DNA from: JAEUIT01 sp044220875
GTDB taxonomy: Bacteria > Planctomycetota > Phycisphaerae > Phycisphaerales > SM1A02
DNA: 64,000 nucleotides
Assembly (NCBI GenBank): GCA_044220875.1
Contig: JBGAQH010000004.1
Location: 186,001-250,000, forward strand
Direction of reading: 5' to 3'
The notes under the pieces were generated by a model, which had not been told where the DNA came from, searched no databases, and saw only the letters and a program-made list of their open reading frames with translations. Position 1 is the stretch's first letter, and each line of letters starts with the position of its first letter. A program made the position numbers and the translations under genes. Positions 14,779 to 23,772 of the stretch are shown here, piece after piece.

Positions 14779-17415
14779 ATGCCCCGTCCGACCCGCCGAC
14801 TGCTCGCCTCCACCGCCGCAAGCCTCCTCATCGCCAGCGCCTCGCATGCGGCGATCGTCTACGTCAACGCCGCCCAGAATCTCCCGCTCGCTTCCCAGGA
14901 CGGGACCACGTGGGCGACGGCCTACCAGCAGCTCTACGACGCGCTCTTCGCGGCGCCGGGCACGAACGAGTTCTGGATTGCCGCCGGCGTGTACAAGCCG
15001 ACGCCGACCAACGACCGCTCGCAGCTCTTCTTCCTGAATCAGGCCCAGAAGCTCTATGGCGGCTTCCTGCCCGGCGCGAGCTCGCTCGCGGAGCGCGATC
15101 CGGTCGCCCATCCGACGATCCTCAGCGGTGACGTCGGCAACCCGGGCATGCAGTTCGACAACTCCTTCCGCGTCGTCCAGCTTCAGAACAACGGCGCGAC
15201 GCTCGACGGTCTCATCATCGAGGACGCCTACTCCTACAACGACGGTCTCGCGGGCGCCGGCGGCCTCAGCATCACCAACTGCCCCTTCGTCCTCGAGGGC
15301 TGCGTGATCCGGCACTGTCAGGTGCTCGGGCGAGGCGGCGGAATCCGAACCGTCGGCGCCAACGGCACCATCCGCCACTGCACCTTCGAGGGCAACGTCG
15401 CCGAGAACGCGGGAGGAGCGATCGACATCCAGACCACGACGCTGCGGATCGCCGATTGCCGGTTCCTCGGCAACAGAAGCGCCTCGGGTGGTGCGCTCCT
15501 CGTCGTCTCGATCATCGGCGGCTCGATCCAGAACTGCATCTTCAGCGGCAACGCCGCAACCACCGGCTTCGGCGGTGCGATCGACCACAGCACCTCGCCG
15601 ATCAGCATCAGCGCCTGCACCTTCGCCAACAACAGCGCCGCCCTTGCCGGCGGCGCGGTGCGCTTCTCGTTCCTGAACGCCGGCAACTCCCTGACCAACT
15701 GCCTCTTCGCCAACAACACCGCACCGACGCTGCCGCAGATCTCGGCGCCGGCGGCGAGCCAGATCCTCCACAACGGATTCTCGAGCTCGCCCTTCGCCGG
15801 CGTCGGCAACGTGATCGTCACGGCCAGCTTCGTGGACGCCGATGGCGCGGACAACCTGATCGGCACCGCCGACGACGATCTCCACCTGCAGGCGATCTCG
15901 GGCGCCGTCGACCATGGCTGCGGCACCCTGCTGCCGGCGGACGTCTCCGACGTGGACAACGACGGAAACACCGCCGAGCCGCTGCCCCTCGACATCGACG
16001 GCCAGCCGCGGCTCTCCGATGACATGGCGTCCAACACCGGCGTCGGAGCGCTGCCCTATCTCGACTTCGGCGCCGACGAGTTCAATCGCTCCTATCGCGT
16101 GCTTTGCGTGAACGCCGACGTGAACGGCGGAAACGACGACGGCAGCTCGTGGAGCAACGCCTTCAAGCGGCTCCAGGACGCGATCCTCAGCGCCGTCTCG
16201 ACGCCGCAGACCAAGCCGGTCGAGATCTGGGTTGCCCAAGGCACCTACGTCCCGACCGACGACAACGACCGCTCGGCGAGCTTTCAGCCATCGGGCGACC
16301 TCAAGCTCTTCGGCGGCTTCAAGGGCGTCGAGTCACTGCGCTCGCAGCGCTCGCCGTCGACCTTTCCGACGATCCTGAGCGGCGAGATCGGCAACGGCAG
16401 CTTCCAGGACAACAGCTTCCACGTCGTGCGGCTTTCGGGCGACAACGTCTACCCGTCCACGATGATCGACGGCTTCTTCGTCACCGGCGGCAATGCCAAC
16501 GGCGGCGGCAACGACGACTTCGGCGGCGGCGTGCTGGTGAGTCTCAGCGCCCAGCCCACGGTGCGGAACTGTCGGATCATCGGCAACCACGCCAGCAGCG
16601 GCGGCGGCGGCATGGCGGCCATCAACAGCAGCTCGGGCGCGTCGACCTTCAACTGCTATGTGGCGGGCAACAGCGCGGCCCGAGGCGGTGCGATCTACCT
16701 CGCGGAGGGAAGCAACCACACCGAGGTCGTGAATGCGACGATCGCCGGCAACGAGGCGGAATCGGCGGGCGGCCTCTTCGCCGACGGCCCGGGCACGTCC
16801 GTGACGATCCTCAACTCGATCTTCTTCGAGAACTTCGACAGCGAGGCGGGCGGCGACGGAAGCCACGTCCTCCCGGCCAACGGCGCGATCGTGCATCTGG
16901 GCTACTCCGCCCTGCCCTGTGCCGGCTCGACCGTGCCGGGCGATCACCTCGTGGCCCTGCCGCCTCGATTCAAGGGCCTCAAGGGCGACGACGGCATCGT
17001 CGGCACGCTCGACGACCTGCTCATCCTGGCCGAGGGGAGCCCGTGCATCGACGCGGGCGGGAAGAGCTATGCGACGGCGAGCGTGCCGCAGGACACGTTT
17101 GACGTCGACGAGGACGGCAACCTCCTCGAGATCCACGCGCTCGATTCCGACGAGACCGCTCGCGTCGTCGACGACCCGAGCGTTCCCAACGCCGATCGGC
17201 TCCTGGCCATCGACATCGGCGCCGACGAGGCGAACTTCACCGGCGCCGGTCCGGCCAATCCCGCGGACATCAACGGCGACGGCCACGTGAACGGCGCCGA
17301 CCTCGCGATGCTCCTCGGCGGATGGGGCAGCTACGACCAGTCACTTGACCTCAACGGCGACTGCACGATCGACGCGGCCGACCTCGGCGTCCTCCTTGGC
17401 GGGTGGACGGGCTGA
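14779..17415 (+). CDS. Secreted parallel beta-helix protein with dockerin-like repeats
   Basis: 878 residues with a signal peptide (MPRPTRRLLASTAASLLIAS, ending SHAA). The body consists of two related halves, about 25-430 and 440-815. Each begins with a YVNA/CVNA strand, a GTTWATAYQQLYDAL or GSSWSNAFKRLQDAI helix, a WIAAGVYKPT or WVAQGTYVPT strand and KLYGGFLPG or KLFGGFKGV, then Gly/Asn-rich repeats of the right-handed beta-helix type (NCRIIGNHASSGGGG and similar). Such modules occur in polysaccharide lyases and surface adhesins. The C-terminus carries two EF-hand repeats (INGDGHVNGADLAMLLGG, LNGDCTIDAADLGVLLGG). Ligand or substrate is unknown. Confidence 0.82.
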   Translation: MPRPTRRLLASTAASLLIASASHAAIVYVNAAQNLPLASQDGTTWATAYQQLYDALFAAPGTNEFWIAAGVYKPTPTNDRSQLFFLNQAQKLYGGFLPGASSLAERDPVAHPTILSGDVGNPGMQFDNSFRVVQLQNNGATLDGLIIEDAYSYNDGLAGAGGLSITNCPFVLEGCVIRHCQVLGRGGGIRTVGANGTIRHCTFEGNVAENAGGAIDIQTTTLRIADCRFLGNRSASGGALLVVSIIGGSIQNCIFSGNAATTGFGGAIDHSTSPISISACTFANNSAALAGGAVRFSFLNAGNSLTNCLFANNTAPTLPQISAPAASQILHNGFSSSPFAGVGNVIVTASFVDADGADNLIGTADDDLHLQAISGAVDHGCGTLLPADVSDVDNDGNTAEPLPLDIDGQPRLSDDMASNTGVGALPYLDFGADEFNRSYRVLCVNADVNGGNDDGSSWSNAFKRLQDAILSAVSTPQTKPVEIWVAQGTYVPTDDNDRSASFQPSGDLKLFGGFKGVESLRSQRSPSTFPTILSGEIGNGSFQDNSFHVVRLSGDNVYPSTMIDGFFVTGGNANGGGNDDFGGGVLVSLSAQPTVRNCRIIGNHASSGGGGMAAINSSSGASTFNCYVAGNSAARGGAIYLAEGSNHTEVVNATIAGNEAESAGGLFADGPGTSVTILNSIFFENFDSEAGGDGSHVLPANGAIVHLGYSALPCAGSTVPGDHLVALPPRFKGLKGDDGIVGTLDDLLILAEGSPCIDAGGKSYATASVPQDTFDVDEDGNLLEIHALDSDETARVVDDPSVPNADRLLAIDIGADEANFTGAGPANPADINGDGHVNGADLAMLLGGWGSYDQSLDLNGDCTIDAADLGVLLGGWTG

Positions 17416-17456
17416 GATCGACCGCGTCGATTCGGTCGAAGGGTTCGGCGAATCGA

Positions 17457-19016
17457 TCAGCCGGTCCAGGCGCCGAGCAGGATCGCCAAGTCGAGCGCAT
17501 CGACGGTGCCGTCACCGTTGAGGTCGCCGACGCCCGTCCCGCCCCACGCACCGAGCTGGATCGCCAGGTCCGACGCATCGACATGGCCGTCGCCGTTCAG
17601 GTCGCCGACGAGCGTCGTCGCCGGAACGCCGAGCGTCCCGTCGGGCAGGAGCGAATCGCCGAAGAGATCCTCGTTGCCGTTGCGGGTGTCCTGCCAAACG
17701 GCGACGACATGGTCACCGTACGAGAGGGCCTCAAATCGGCTGTAGCCGACGGGATTGGCGCCGAGCGTCACGCTCGTGCCGCGCCACGCCGGCGTTCCGT
17801 CGCCGTTGAGGGCGGCGGCGAAGAGCGTGCCGTTGTTGAAGGCCGTATCGCGCACGTAGAAGAACGTGCCCTTGCCGTTGAGGACCTCGGCCTCCATCTC
17901 GCGGGTGCCGAAGTTGGACTGCGTCGCCAGGAGCGTCGCGCCGTTGACGCCCCAGAGCCGGTTTCCGGCGCTGTCGAATGCCTGCGCGGCGGTGCCGTAG
18001 AGCGAGGTGTTCGGCGTGTGATCGAGCCAGCCGACGTAGGTCGTCTGGGTGGCCGGATCAAACGCGACCGACGGGGCCGTTCGTTCCTTGGTCGTCGTCG
18101 TGGTGACGCCCACGCCGTTGGTCCCCCACTGGATCGCACCGGCGGCGTTCACGCGCTGCGCCCAACTCTGCAGCGGGCCGGTCGTGTACCACGCGAAGAC
18201 GGCGCCGCCGGCGCCATCCGAGACGAAGGGCGGGAAGTTGCCGAACTGGAGCGAGCCGGTCGTGAAGACGTTGACGTGGGTAGCGCCCCACAGGAGCGCC
18301 CCCGCCGCGTCGACCTTCTGGGCCCGCAGCGTCTTCGCTCCCGCGAAGCCCGTCGCCCGAACCATGCTCACGATGACCGAGGTGCCGTCGCCCGGCTGCA
18401 GGTCGGCGAGGGTCAGTCCCGCGCCCGAGGTCGTCAGAAACACAGGTGTGGCCCACGCGGCGACGCCGTTGAGGCCGAAGCGATGGAGACCGGTGTTGCT
18501 GCCGTCGGTCCAGCCGACGATGATCGCCCCGTCGCCGCTCAGCGAGATGCGCGGCGAGTTCTGCGACGCACCGGCGCCGGCCATCTGCACGCCGTTGTCG
18601 CCCCACACCTGCGAGCCGGAGGCGTCCACGCGCGTCGCGGTCACCTTCACCCCGCCGAAGCGCGTGTCAAGGAACGCGAGGGCGCAGCCGCCCGTGCCGT
18701 CGGCGCAGAGGCCGTAGTCCTGGGTGGACGAGTTGGCGAGATCGGCGATGAGGATGCCGTTCTCCGTCCACATCGGATTGCCGTTCTTGTCGAAGCGCTG
18801 CAGGTACACGTCATACCCGCCGACGCGGTTGTCGAACCAGGAGACGTAGGTGCCGCCGTCGGGTCCGGGGACAACCTTCGGCTGGATGGAGTCGTTGGCG
18901 GCGACGCAGACTGGCGTGTTGAGCGAAGGGTCCGTCGACCAATCGGCAAGAGCCGTCGGCGCGAGCATGGAGGCGAGAAGGGAAGCAACCGAGAGCGTGC
19001 GGACAGTGTGGCGCAT
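17457..19016 (-). CDS. Secreted repeat (propeller-like) protein with dockerin-like repeats
   Basis: 519 residues; MRHTVRTLSVASLLASMLAP with a following LADW site is a signal peptide. The body has repeated blocks of the type QPKVVPGPDGGTYVSWFDNR then DVYLQRFDKNGNPMWTENG, about five or six times, which is the usual look of a beta-propeller of exported planctomycete proteins. The C-terminus has GDLNGDGHVDASDLAIQLGA and GDLNGDGTVDALDLAILLGA, two calcium-binding loops of dockerin type. It is convergent with the beta-helix protein gene 41 bases away, and the two share the tail type though not the body. Function unknown. Confidence 0.78.
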   Translation of the reverse strand: MRHTVRTLSVASLLASMLAPTALADWSTDPSLNTPVCVAANDSIQPKVVPGPDGGTYVSWFDNRVGGYDVYLQRFDKNGNPMWTENGILIADLANSSTQDYGLCADGTGGCALAFLDTRFGGVKVTATRVDASGSQVWGDNGVQMAGAGASQNSPRISLSGDGAIIVGWTDGSNTGLHRFGLNGVAAWATPVFLTTSGAGLTLADLQPGDGTSVIVSMVRATGFAGAKTLRAQKVDAAGALLWGATHVNVFTTGSLQFGNFPPFVSDGAGGAVFAWYTTGPLQSWAQRVNAAGAIQWGTNGVGVTTTTTKERTAPSVAFDPATQTTYVGWLDHTPNTSLYGTAAQAFDSAGNRLWGVNGATLLATQSNFGTREMEAEVLNGKGTFFYVRDTAFNNGTLFAAALNGDGTPAWRGTSVTLGANPVGYSRFEALSYGDHVVAVWQDTRNGNEDLFGDSLLPDGTLGVPATTLVGDLNGDGHVDASDLAIQLGAWGGTGVGDLNGDGTVDALDLAILLGAWTG

Positions 19017-19185
19017 CCGCGAAGTGTCGCCGCGGCTTTCGTCGCCGCCAAACGAAAACTGGCTGATCTCGCCCCGGCGGCGCGGATCGGACCGGCGTTA
19101 TCGGGGAGATGCCTTGCCGCACAGCCGATCTCAGGCGAGCTCCCGCCGGAAGAATCCCCTCGCCGCCACGTCCGCGCCGCCGCCG

Positions 19186-19605
19186 TCACTCATAGCCGAG
19201 CCGGGCGAGGTCATCCTCGTCGAGCCCGAAGTGGTGTCCGATCTCGTGCAGGAGCGTGATGCGAATCTCCTCGCGGACGCGCCCTTCGCCTCCGTAGGGA
19301 CCCTCCTCGTCCACCGACTCCTCCCATCCGCCGGCGTGATCGATGATCCCTTCGCGAAAGAGGTGAATGACGTCGGGCAGCATGCCGGTGTCGTTCACGC
19401 CGCGCTCGGTGAGCGGCACGCCGGTGTGCAGTCCGCAGAGGTCATCCTCCTCGGGGTCCATGCCCAGCTCGCGGAGGAGCTTTCGCGTCGGACGATCGTC
19501 GAGGATGACCGGAGCCTCGTCGAGCAGCTCGCGGATGCCGGCCGGCAGCGACTCGAGCACCGACTCGAAGAGTTCATCGAAGCGCTCACGCTCGCGGCGC
19601 GTCAC
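19186..19605 (-). CDS. Zincin-like metallopeptidase family protein
   Basis: 139 residues from a GTG start at 19603-19605 that overlaps the pyrD stop codon (GTGA), which argues for translational coupling; upstream in-frame sequence is not conserved-looking. HEIGHHFGLDEDDLARLGYE near the C-terminus (HEIGH at 120-124) is the signature of the small bacterial zincin family (Zincin_1), with the downstream acidic residues typical of it. The acidic N-terminal half (FDELFESVLESLPAGI) also fits. Members are predicted cytosolic peptidases with no known substrate. There is no evident link to pyrimidine synthesis beyond gene order. Confidence 0.85.
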   Translation of the reverse strand: MTRRERERFDELFESVLESLPAGIRELLDEAPVILDDRPTRKLLRELGMDPEEDDLCGLHTGVPLTERGVNDTGMLPDVIHLFREGIIDHAGGWEESVDEEGPYGGEGRVREEIRITLLHEIGHHFGLDEDDLARLGYE

Positions 19606-20561
19606 AGGACGACGCCTCCCACCAGCTCGCCGACCGATCGCGCCCCCTGTCGCCGCACCCACGCCTCGAGCCCGCGGGCCACAGCGAGCGGCGTGCGCGG
19701 ATCGACGAAGAGCGCGGTGCCGATGCCGACGCAGCTTGCGCCGGCGAGGATCAGCTCCGCCGCGTCCTGCCAGGCCGAGACGCCGCCCAACCCGACGATC
19801 GGGACCTTCGCGTCGCGGGCGACGCCGCGATACACCTGATGCACCATGCGCACCGCGATCGCGTGCACCGCGGGACCGCTGAGGCCGCCGGTGCCGCGGG
19901 AGAGCAGCGGCCGCCGCGTCTCGACGTCGATGCCCATGGCGCTCACCGTGTTGATGAGCGTGAGCCCGTCGGCGCCGCCGTCGATCGCCGCCCGAGCCAT
20001 GGCCACGATGTCGCCGACGTTGGGCGAGAGCTTGACGAGCATCCTCGTTCGGCCGAGCGCCGGCCGCACCGCACCTAACAGTTCGCGCAGCGCGCCGGGA
20101 TGCTCGCCGAACTGGAGGCCGTCGGCGGTGTTCGGGCAGGAGACGTTGAGCTCGACGATCGGCAGCTCGGGCGCGGCGTCAAACGCCTGTGCGACCGCAA
20201 CGTAGTCCTCGATCGAGTGGCCGGCGATCGAGCCGATCAGGACGCAGCCGAGCCCCCGCGCCTGCGGCAGCCGCTCCGCGACGAAGCGCTCGAGTCCCAT
20301 GTTCGCCAGGCCGATCGCGTTGAGCATCCCGCCCGGGATCCCCCACATGCGCCACGGCGCGTTGCCCTCGCGGCTCTCGCGGGTGATCGACTTCGTGGTG
20401 ACCGCGCCGATCGCGCTGAGCGCGAACGCGTCGGCCAGCTCGCGCACGTAGCCGCAGGTGCCCGCGGCGGCGATGATCGGATTCGCCAGCGGCACGCCGC
20501 AGAGCGTCGTCGCCAGCGGACCCGCCGGAAGACCTGTCGGAAGACCTGCGGTTGCGGGCAT
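19602..20561 (-). CDS. pyrD: Dihydroorotate dehydrogenase, class 1 (PyrD)
   Basis: 319 residues from the ATG at 20559-20561. The TIM-barrel motifs of class 1 enzymes are present: ANPIIAAAGTCGY, GAVTTKSITRESREGN, PIVELNVSCPNT with the catalytic Cys142, MLVKLSPNVGDI, GADGLTLINTVSAMGID, GGLSGPAVHAIAVRMV and PIVGLGGVSAWQDAAELILA. A catalytic Cys instead of Ser separates it from the membrane class 2 enzymes. The enzyme oxidises dihydroorotate to orotate in pyrimidine synthesis. A partner pyrK gene (class 1B) is not next to it. It starts 77 bases from the divergent TPR-YggX gene. Confidence 0.93.
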   Translation of the reverse strand: MPATAGLPTGLPAGPLATTLCGVPLANPIIAAAGTCGYVRELADAFALSAIGAVTTKSITRESREGNAPWRMWGIPGGMLNAIGLANMGLERFVAERLPQARGLGCVLIGSIAGHSIEDYVAVAQAFDAAPELPIVELNVSCPNTADGLQFGEHPGALRELLGAVRPALGRTRMLVKLSPNVGDIVAMARAAIDGGADGLTLINTVSAMGIDVETRRPLLSRGTGGLSGPAVHAIAVRMVHQVYRGVARDAKVPIVGLGGVSAWQDAAELILAGASCVGIGTALFVDPRTPLAVARGLEAWVRRQGARSVGELVGGVVL

Positions 20562-20638
20562 GTGGTGGGCGCACGATAGCAAAGAGGCGTGCTACGCTTG
20601 GCGCCCGTCGTCCGCCCGAAGTACGCCGCGAACCACCC

Positions 20639-21280
20639 ATGACCTCCCTCGACGCCCTCGCCTCCCGCATCGCCCAGTTCGAAAAGATGGCCTCGGCCGA
20701 TCCGACGAACGACATGGCTCACTTCAGCCTCGGCAACGCCTATCTGCAAGCCGGCCGCGCCGCCGAGGCGGCCACGTCGATGGAGCGCTGCGTCGCGATC
20801 AACCCGGACATGAGCAAGGCCTTCCAGCTCGGCGGCAAGGCGATGATCGAGGCCGGCTGGGCGGACAAGGCCGTGGTCTTCCTCGAGCGGGGCTACGTCG
20901 TCGCCGCAAGCAAGGGCGACCGCATGCCGCAGACGGCCATCGCTGAGCTGCTCCGCGCGATCGGCCGCGAGCCGCCGAAGCTTGCCAAGGAGGTCGACGA
21001 GGCCGCCGAGCGGCTGCGGGTGAGCGGCGCGTTCCTCTGCCGACGGAGCGGCCGCCCCGGCTCCAAGCTCGAGAAGCCTCCCTTCCGGGGCCCGGTGGGA
21101 CAGTGGATCTTCGACAACATCTCCGCCGAGACGTGGGCGGAGTGGATCGGCCAGGGAACGAAGGTCATCAACGAGCTTCGCCTCGATTTCTCCCGTGACC
21201 GCGACCAGGAGATCTACGACTCGCACATGCGCGAGTTTCTCGGGATCGACGCCGAGACCCTGAAGTCGATCGACGGATAG
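20639..21280 (+). CDS. TPR-YggX fusion (Fe(II)-trafficking domain)
   Basis: 213 residues. Residues 1-105 are helical with two or three TPR-like units (AHFSLGNAYLQAGRAAEAAT, AFQLGGKAMIEAGWADKAVV). Residues about 132-204 match the YggX family: FLCRRSGRPGSKLEKPPF with Cys134, GPVGQWIFDNISAETWAEWI, KVINELRLDFSRDRDQEIYD and HMREFLGID. Stand-alone YggX is about 90 residues, cytoplasmic, and protects iron-sulfur clusters from oxidation with a conserved N-terminal Cys. Here the same Cys is placed after a TPR segment, so the TPR may select a partner protein. The ATG at 20639 is close to the divergent pyrD start. Confidence 0.8.
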   Translation: MTSLDALASRIAQFEKMASADPTNDMAHFSLGNAYLQAGRAAEAATSMERCVAINPDMSKAFQLGGKAMIEAGWADKAVVFLERGYVVAASKGDRMPQTAIAELLRAIGREPPKLAKEVDEAAERLRVSGAFLCRRSGRPGSKLEKPPFRGPVGQWIFDNISAETWAEWIGQGTKVINELRLDFSRDRDQEIYDSHMREFLGIDAETLKSIDG

Positions 21281-21303
21281 CGCCTCGCCTCCACGAGGAG
21301 AGC

Positions 21304-23772
21304 ATGGACGTATTCGACCCCATCGCCGTTCGACGCTCCATCGCCTTCTCGCGCCTCGTCGGCGTCGCGGCGGTCATCACGGCGCTCATCGTCCTCTTCG
21401 GGTGGATGGCCGGCGCGAACGCCCTGACCCGCGTCCTCAGCGGCACGGGAGTCATGAAGCCCCTCTCGGCTGTCGCGTTCGCCGTGGGCGGCCTCGCGCT
21501 GGTCCTGATTCACGGCTCGTCGGAACGGACGCGACGCGTCGGCCGCTGGCTCGGCGCCGGGCCGCTCCTCATCGGCGGACTGACGCTTTACGAGCACATC
21601 ACCGCGACCAACCTCGGCTTTGACGCCCTGCTCTTTCACGACGCCGTCGTCGCCACGAATCTACCGTCCCCGGGACGGATGACCGTGGCAGCCTCCATCG
21701 GCTTCACCGGCCTGGGCCTCGCGATCCTCCTCATTGACCGCCGCGTCCGCTGGCTCGTCCACTCGCAGTGGTTCGCCATCGCTCCGGGACTCGCGGGCCT
21801 CGTGGGGTTCCTCGGGTACATCTACGGACCGCAGTCGCTGCTGAACGTCCCCGCGTTCTCGTCGATGGCGATTCACACCAGCGTCCTCTTTCTGGCCCTC
21901 AGCGCAGCGGCGCTCTTCGCCCGACCGACGGTCGGATTCCCCGCGCCGATCATGAGCCGCTTCACCGGCGGACTCCTTGCCCGGCGCATCCTTCCCCTGG
22001 CGATTGCCCTCCCCTTCCTCTTCGGGTGGCTTCGGCTGCGCGGCCAGGAGGCCGGCCTCTACGACACGGCGTTTGGCCTCTCGGTCTTCGCCACCAGCAA
22101 CATCGCGATCTTCGTGGGCCTGATCTGGCTCTCCGCCGGAAGGCTGAACCGCATCGACGTCGCCCGCGAATCGGCTGCGGAGCGGCTTCGGGCAAGCGAG
22201 GCCCGATCGCGGGCCCTCTACGAGCACGCCGTCGACCTGATCATCACCCTCGATGCCGAGGGCACGATCCGCTTCGCGAATCCGGCGGCCAGGCAGGAAC
22301 TCAACATCGCCGCCGACGCCGATGGCATGCCGAGGTCCTCGCTCCGGCTCGAGAGCCTCATCGACGAGCAGGACCGCGGGGCGCTGCGCGCCGCGATCGC
22401 AGAGGCGCTCCGCAGCGTGCATGAGGAGGCGGTTCCCTTCAGCGTTCGCGTTCGCCGCCGCGACGGCGACTTCCGAACCCTCGAGGCCCTCGCCCGCAAT
22501 CTCATCGCCAACGTCGACGTGGCGGCGATCCTCGTCAACGCCCGCGACGTGACCGAGCAGCGCCGTCTGGACGCCCAGCGGCGGCGGACCGAGGCGAAGT
22601 TCCTCGCCCAGCTCCGCGAGTCGCAGAAGATGCAGGCCCTCGGCACGCTCGCCGGCGGAATCGCCCACGACTTCAACAACATCCTCGCGGCGATCTCCGG
22701 GAATCTCGACCTCGCCCGCGACGATCTCGACGACGCTCATCCGGTCCGCCGCAACCTCATCGAGATCCGACGGGCCACCGATCGGGCAAGCGACCTCGTT
22801 CGGCGCATCCTGGCCTTCGCCCGGCGCCAGGAAACCGTCACGCGCGTCATCGACCTGCACGGCGTCGTCAACGAGGCGATCGAACTGCTTCGGGCGACGC
22901 TGCCGGCCTCCATCGATCTGAAGGCCTCCTTCGACGCCGACATCCCGACGGTCGACGTCGACTCCACGCAAATCCATCAGGTGCTCATGAATCTGGGCAC
23001 CAACGCCGCCCACGCGATCGGACAGGAGCACGGCGAGATTGACGTGCACGTCTCGGCGACCACCGTCGACGGCGCGATCGCTCGCACGCTTCCCGACCTT
23101 CAGGAGGGCCGCTACGCCCGAATCGCCGTGCGCGATTCCGGCTGCGGCATCGACCCGTCGATCGTGCCGCACATCTTCGAGCCCTTCTTCACCACCAAGC
23201 CGATGGGGCGCGGCACGGGCCTGGGTCTCTCGGTCGTCGACGGCATCGTCCGCAACCACGGCGGCGCGATTTCCGTCTACAGCGAACTCGGCAAGGGCAC
23301 GGTGTTTCAGGTCTACCTGCCGGCCGCGGCGCGGCCCGCGCCGAAGTCAGCCGATGCGGCCCTTTCACCCCCCCGCGGCGCGAACCAGCATGTGCTGTAC
23401 GTCGACGACGAGGAGACGCTGGTGTGGATCGCCCAGCGATTCCTCGCCAAGCTCGGCTATCGCGTCACGAGCTTCACCGACTCGCGCCAGGCGCTGCAGG
23501 CGTTCATCGGCGATCCGGGACGGTTCGACGCGGTCGTGACGGACCTGGCGATGCCCGGCCTCTCCGGGCCGCAGTTCGCCGAGCGGGTCCTCGCGATTCG
23601 CCCCGACCTGCCGGTCCTGATGACCAGCGGCTACGTGACGCCGGAGGATCTCGCGGAGGCGAAGCGGCTGGGCGTGCGCGAGGTGCTCACGAAACCGAGT
23701 TCGGTGGAGGAGCTGGCGACGGCGCTCGATCGAGCGCTCCACGAGGCGTCGATCGCCGCACGCGACGCGTGA
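21304..23772 (+). CDS. Hybrid sensor histidine kinase with N-terminal membrane domain
   Basis: 822 residues with a good Shine-Dalgarno (GAGGAGAGC) before the ATG. Residues 10-290 contain about eight membrane segments, a MASE-like sensor. A PAS domain follows (about 300-410, YEHAVDLIITLDAEGTIRFA). The HisKA domain has the phospho-acceptor His455 in GGIAHDFNNILAAI. The ATPase domain has N-box NLGTNAAHAIGQ, G1 DSGCGIDPS and G2 GRGTGLGLSVV. A receiver domain at the C-terminus has phospho-acceptor Asp747 in VVTDLAMPG, with the acidic pair near VDDEETL. A separate output protein is not adjacent. The signal is unknown. Confidence 0.9.
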   Translation: MDVFDPIAVRRSIAFSRLVGVAAVITALIVLFGWMAGANALTRVLSGTGVMKPLSAVAFAVGGLALVLIHGSSERTRRVGRWLGAGPLLIGGLTLYEHITATNLGFDALLFHDAVVATNLPSPGRMTVAASIGFTGLGLAILLIDRRVRWLVHSQWFAIAPGLAGLVGFLGYIYGPQSLLNVPAFSSMAIHTSVLFLALSAAALFARPTVGFPAPIMSRFTGGLLARRILPLAIALPFLFGWLRLRGQEAGLYDTAFGLSVFATSNIAIFVGLIWLSAGRLNRIDVARESAAERLRASEARSRALYEHAVDLIITLDAEGTIRFANPAARQELNIAADADGMPRSSLRLESLIDEQDRGALRAAIAEALRSVHEEAVPFSVRVRRRDGDFRTLEALARNLIANVDVAAILVNARDVTEQRRLDAQRRRTEAKFLAQLRESQKMQALGTLAGGIAHDFNNILAAISGNLDLARDDLDDAHPVRRNLIEIRRATDRASDLVRRILAFARRQETVTRVIDLHGVVNEAIELLRATLPASIDLKASFDADIPTVDVDSTQIHQVLMNLGTNAAHAIGQEHGEIDVHVSATTVDGAIARTLPDLQEGRYARIAVRDSGCGIDPSIVPHIFEPFFTTKPMGRGTGLGLSVVDGIVRNHGGAISVYSELGKGTVFQVYLPAAARPAPKSADAALSPPRGANQHVLYVDDEETLVWIAQRFLAKLGYRVTSFTDSRQALQAFIGDPGRFDAVVTDLAMPGLSGPQFAERVLAIRPDLPVLMTSGYVTPEDLAEAKRLGVREVLTKPSSVEELATALDRALHEASIAARDA

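Noticed and set aside
9850..19016. Cellulosome gene cluster
   Set aside because: Dockerin-like tails are present, but there is no cohesin, scaffoldin or cellulase-type catalytic domain in the window.
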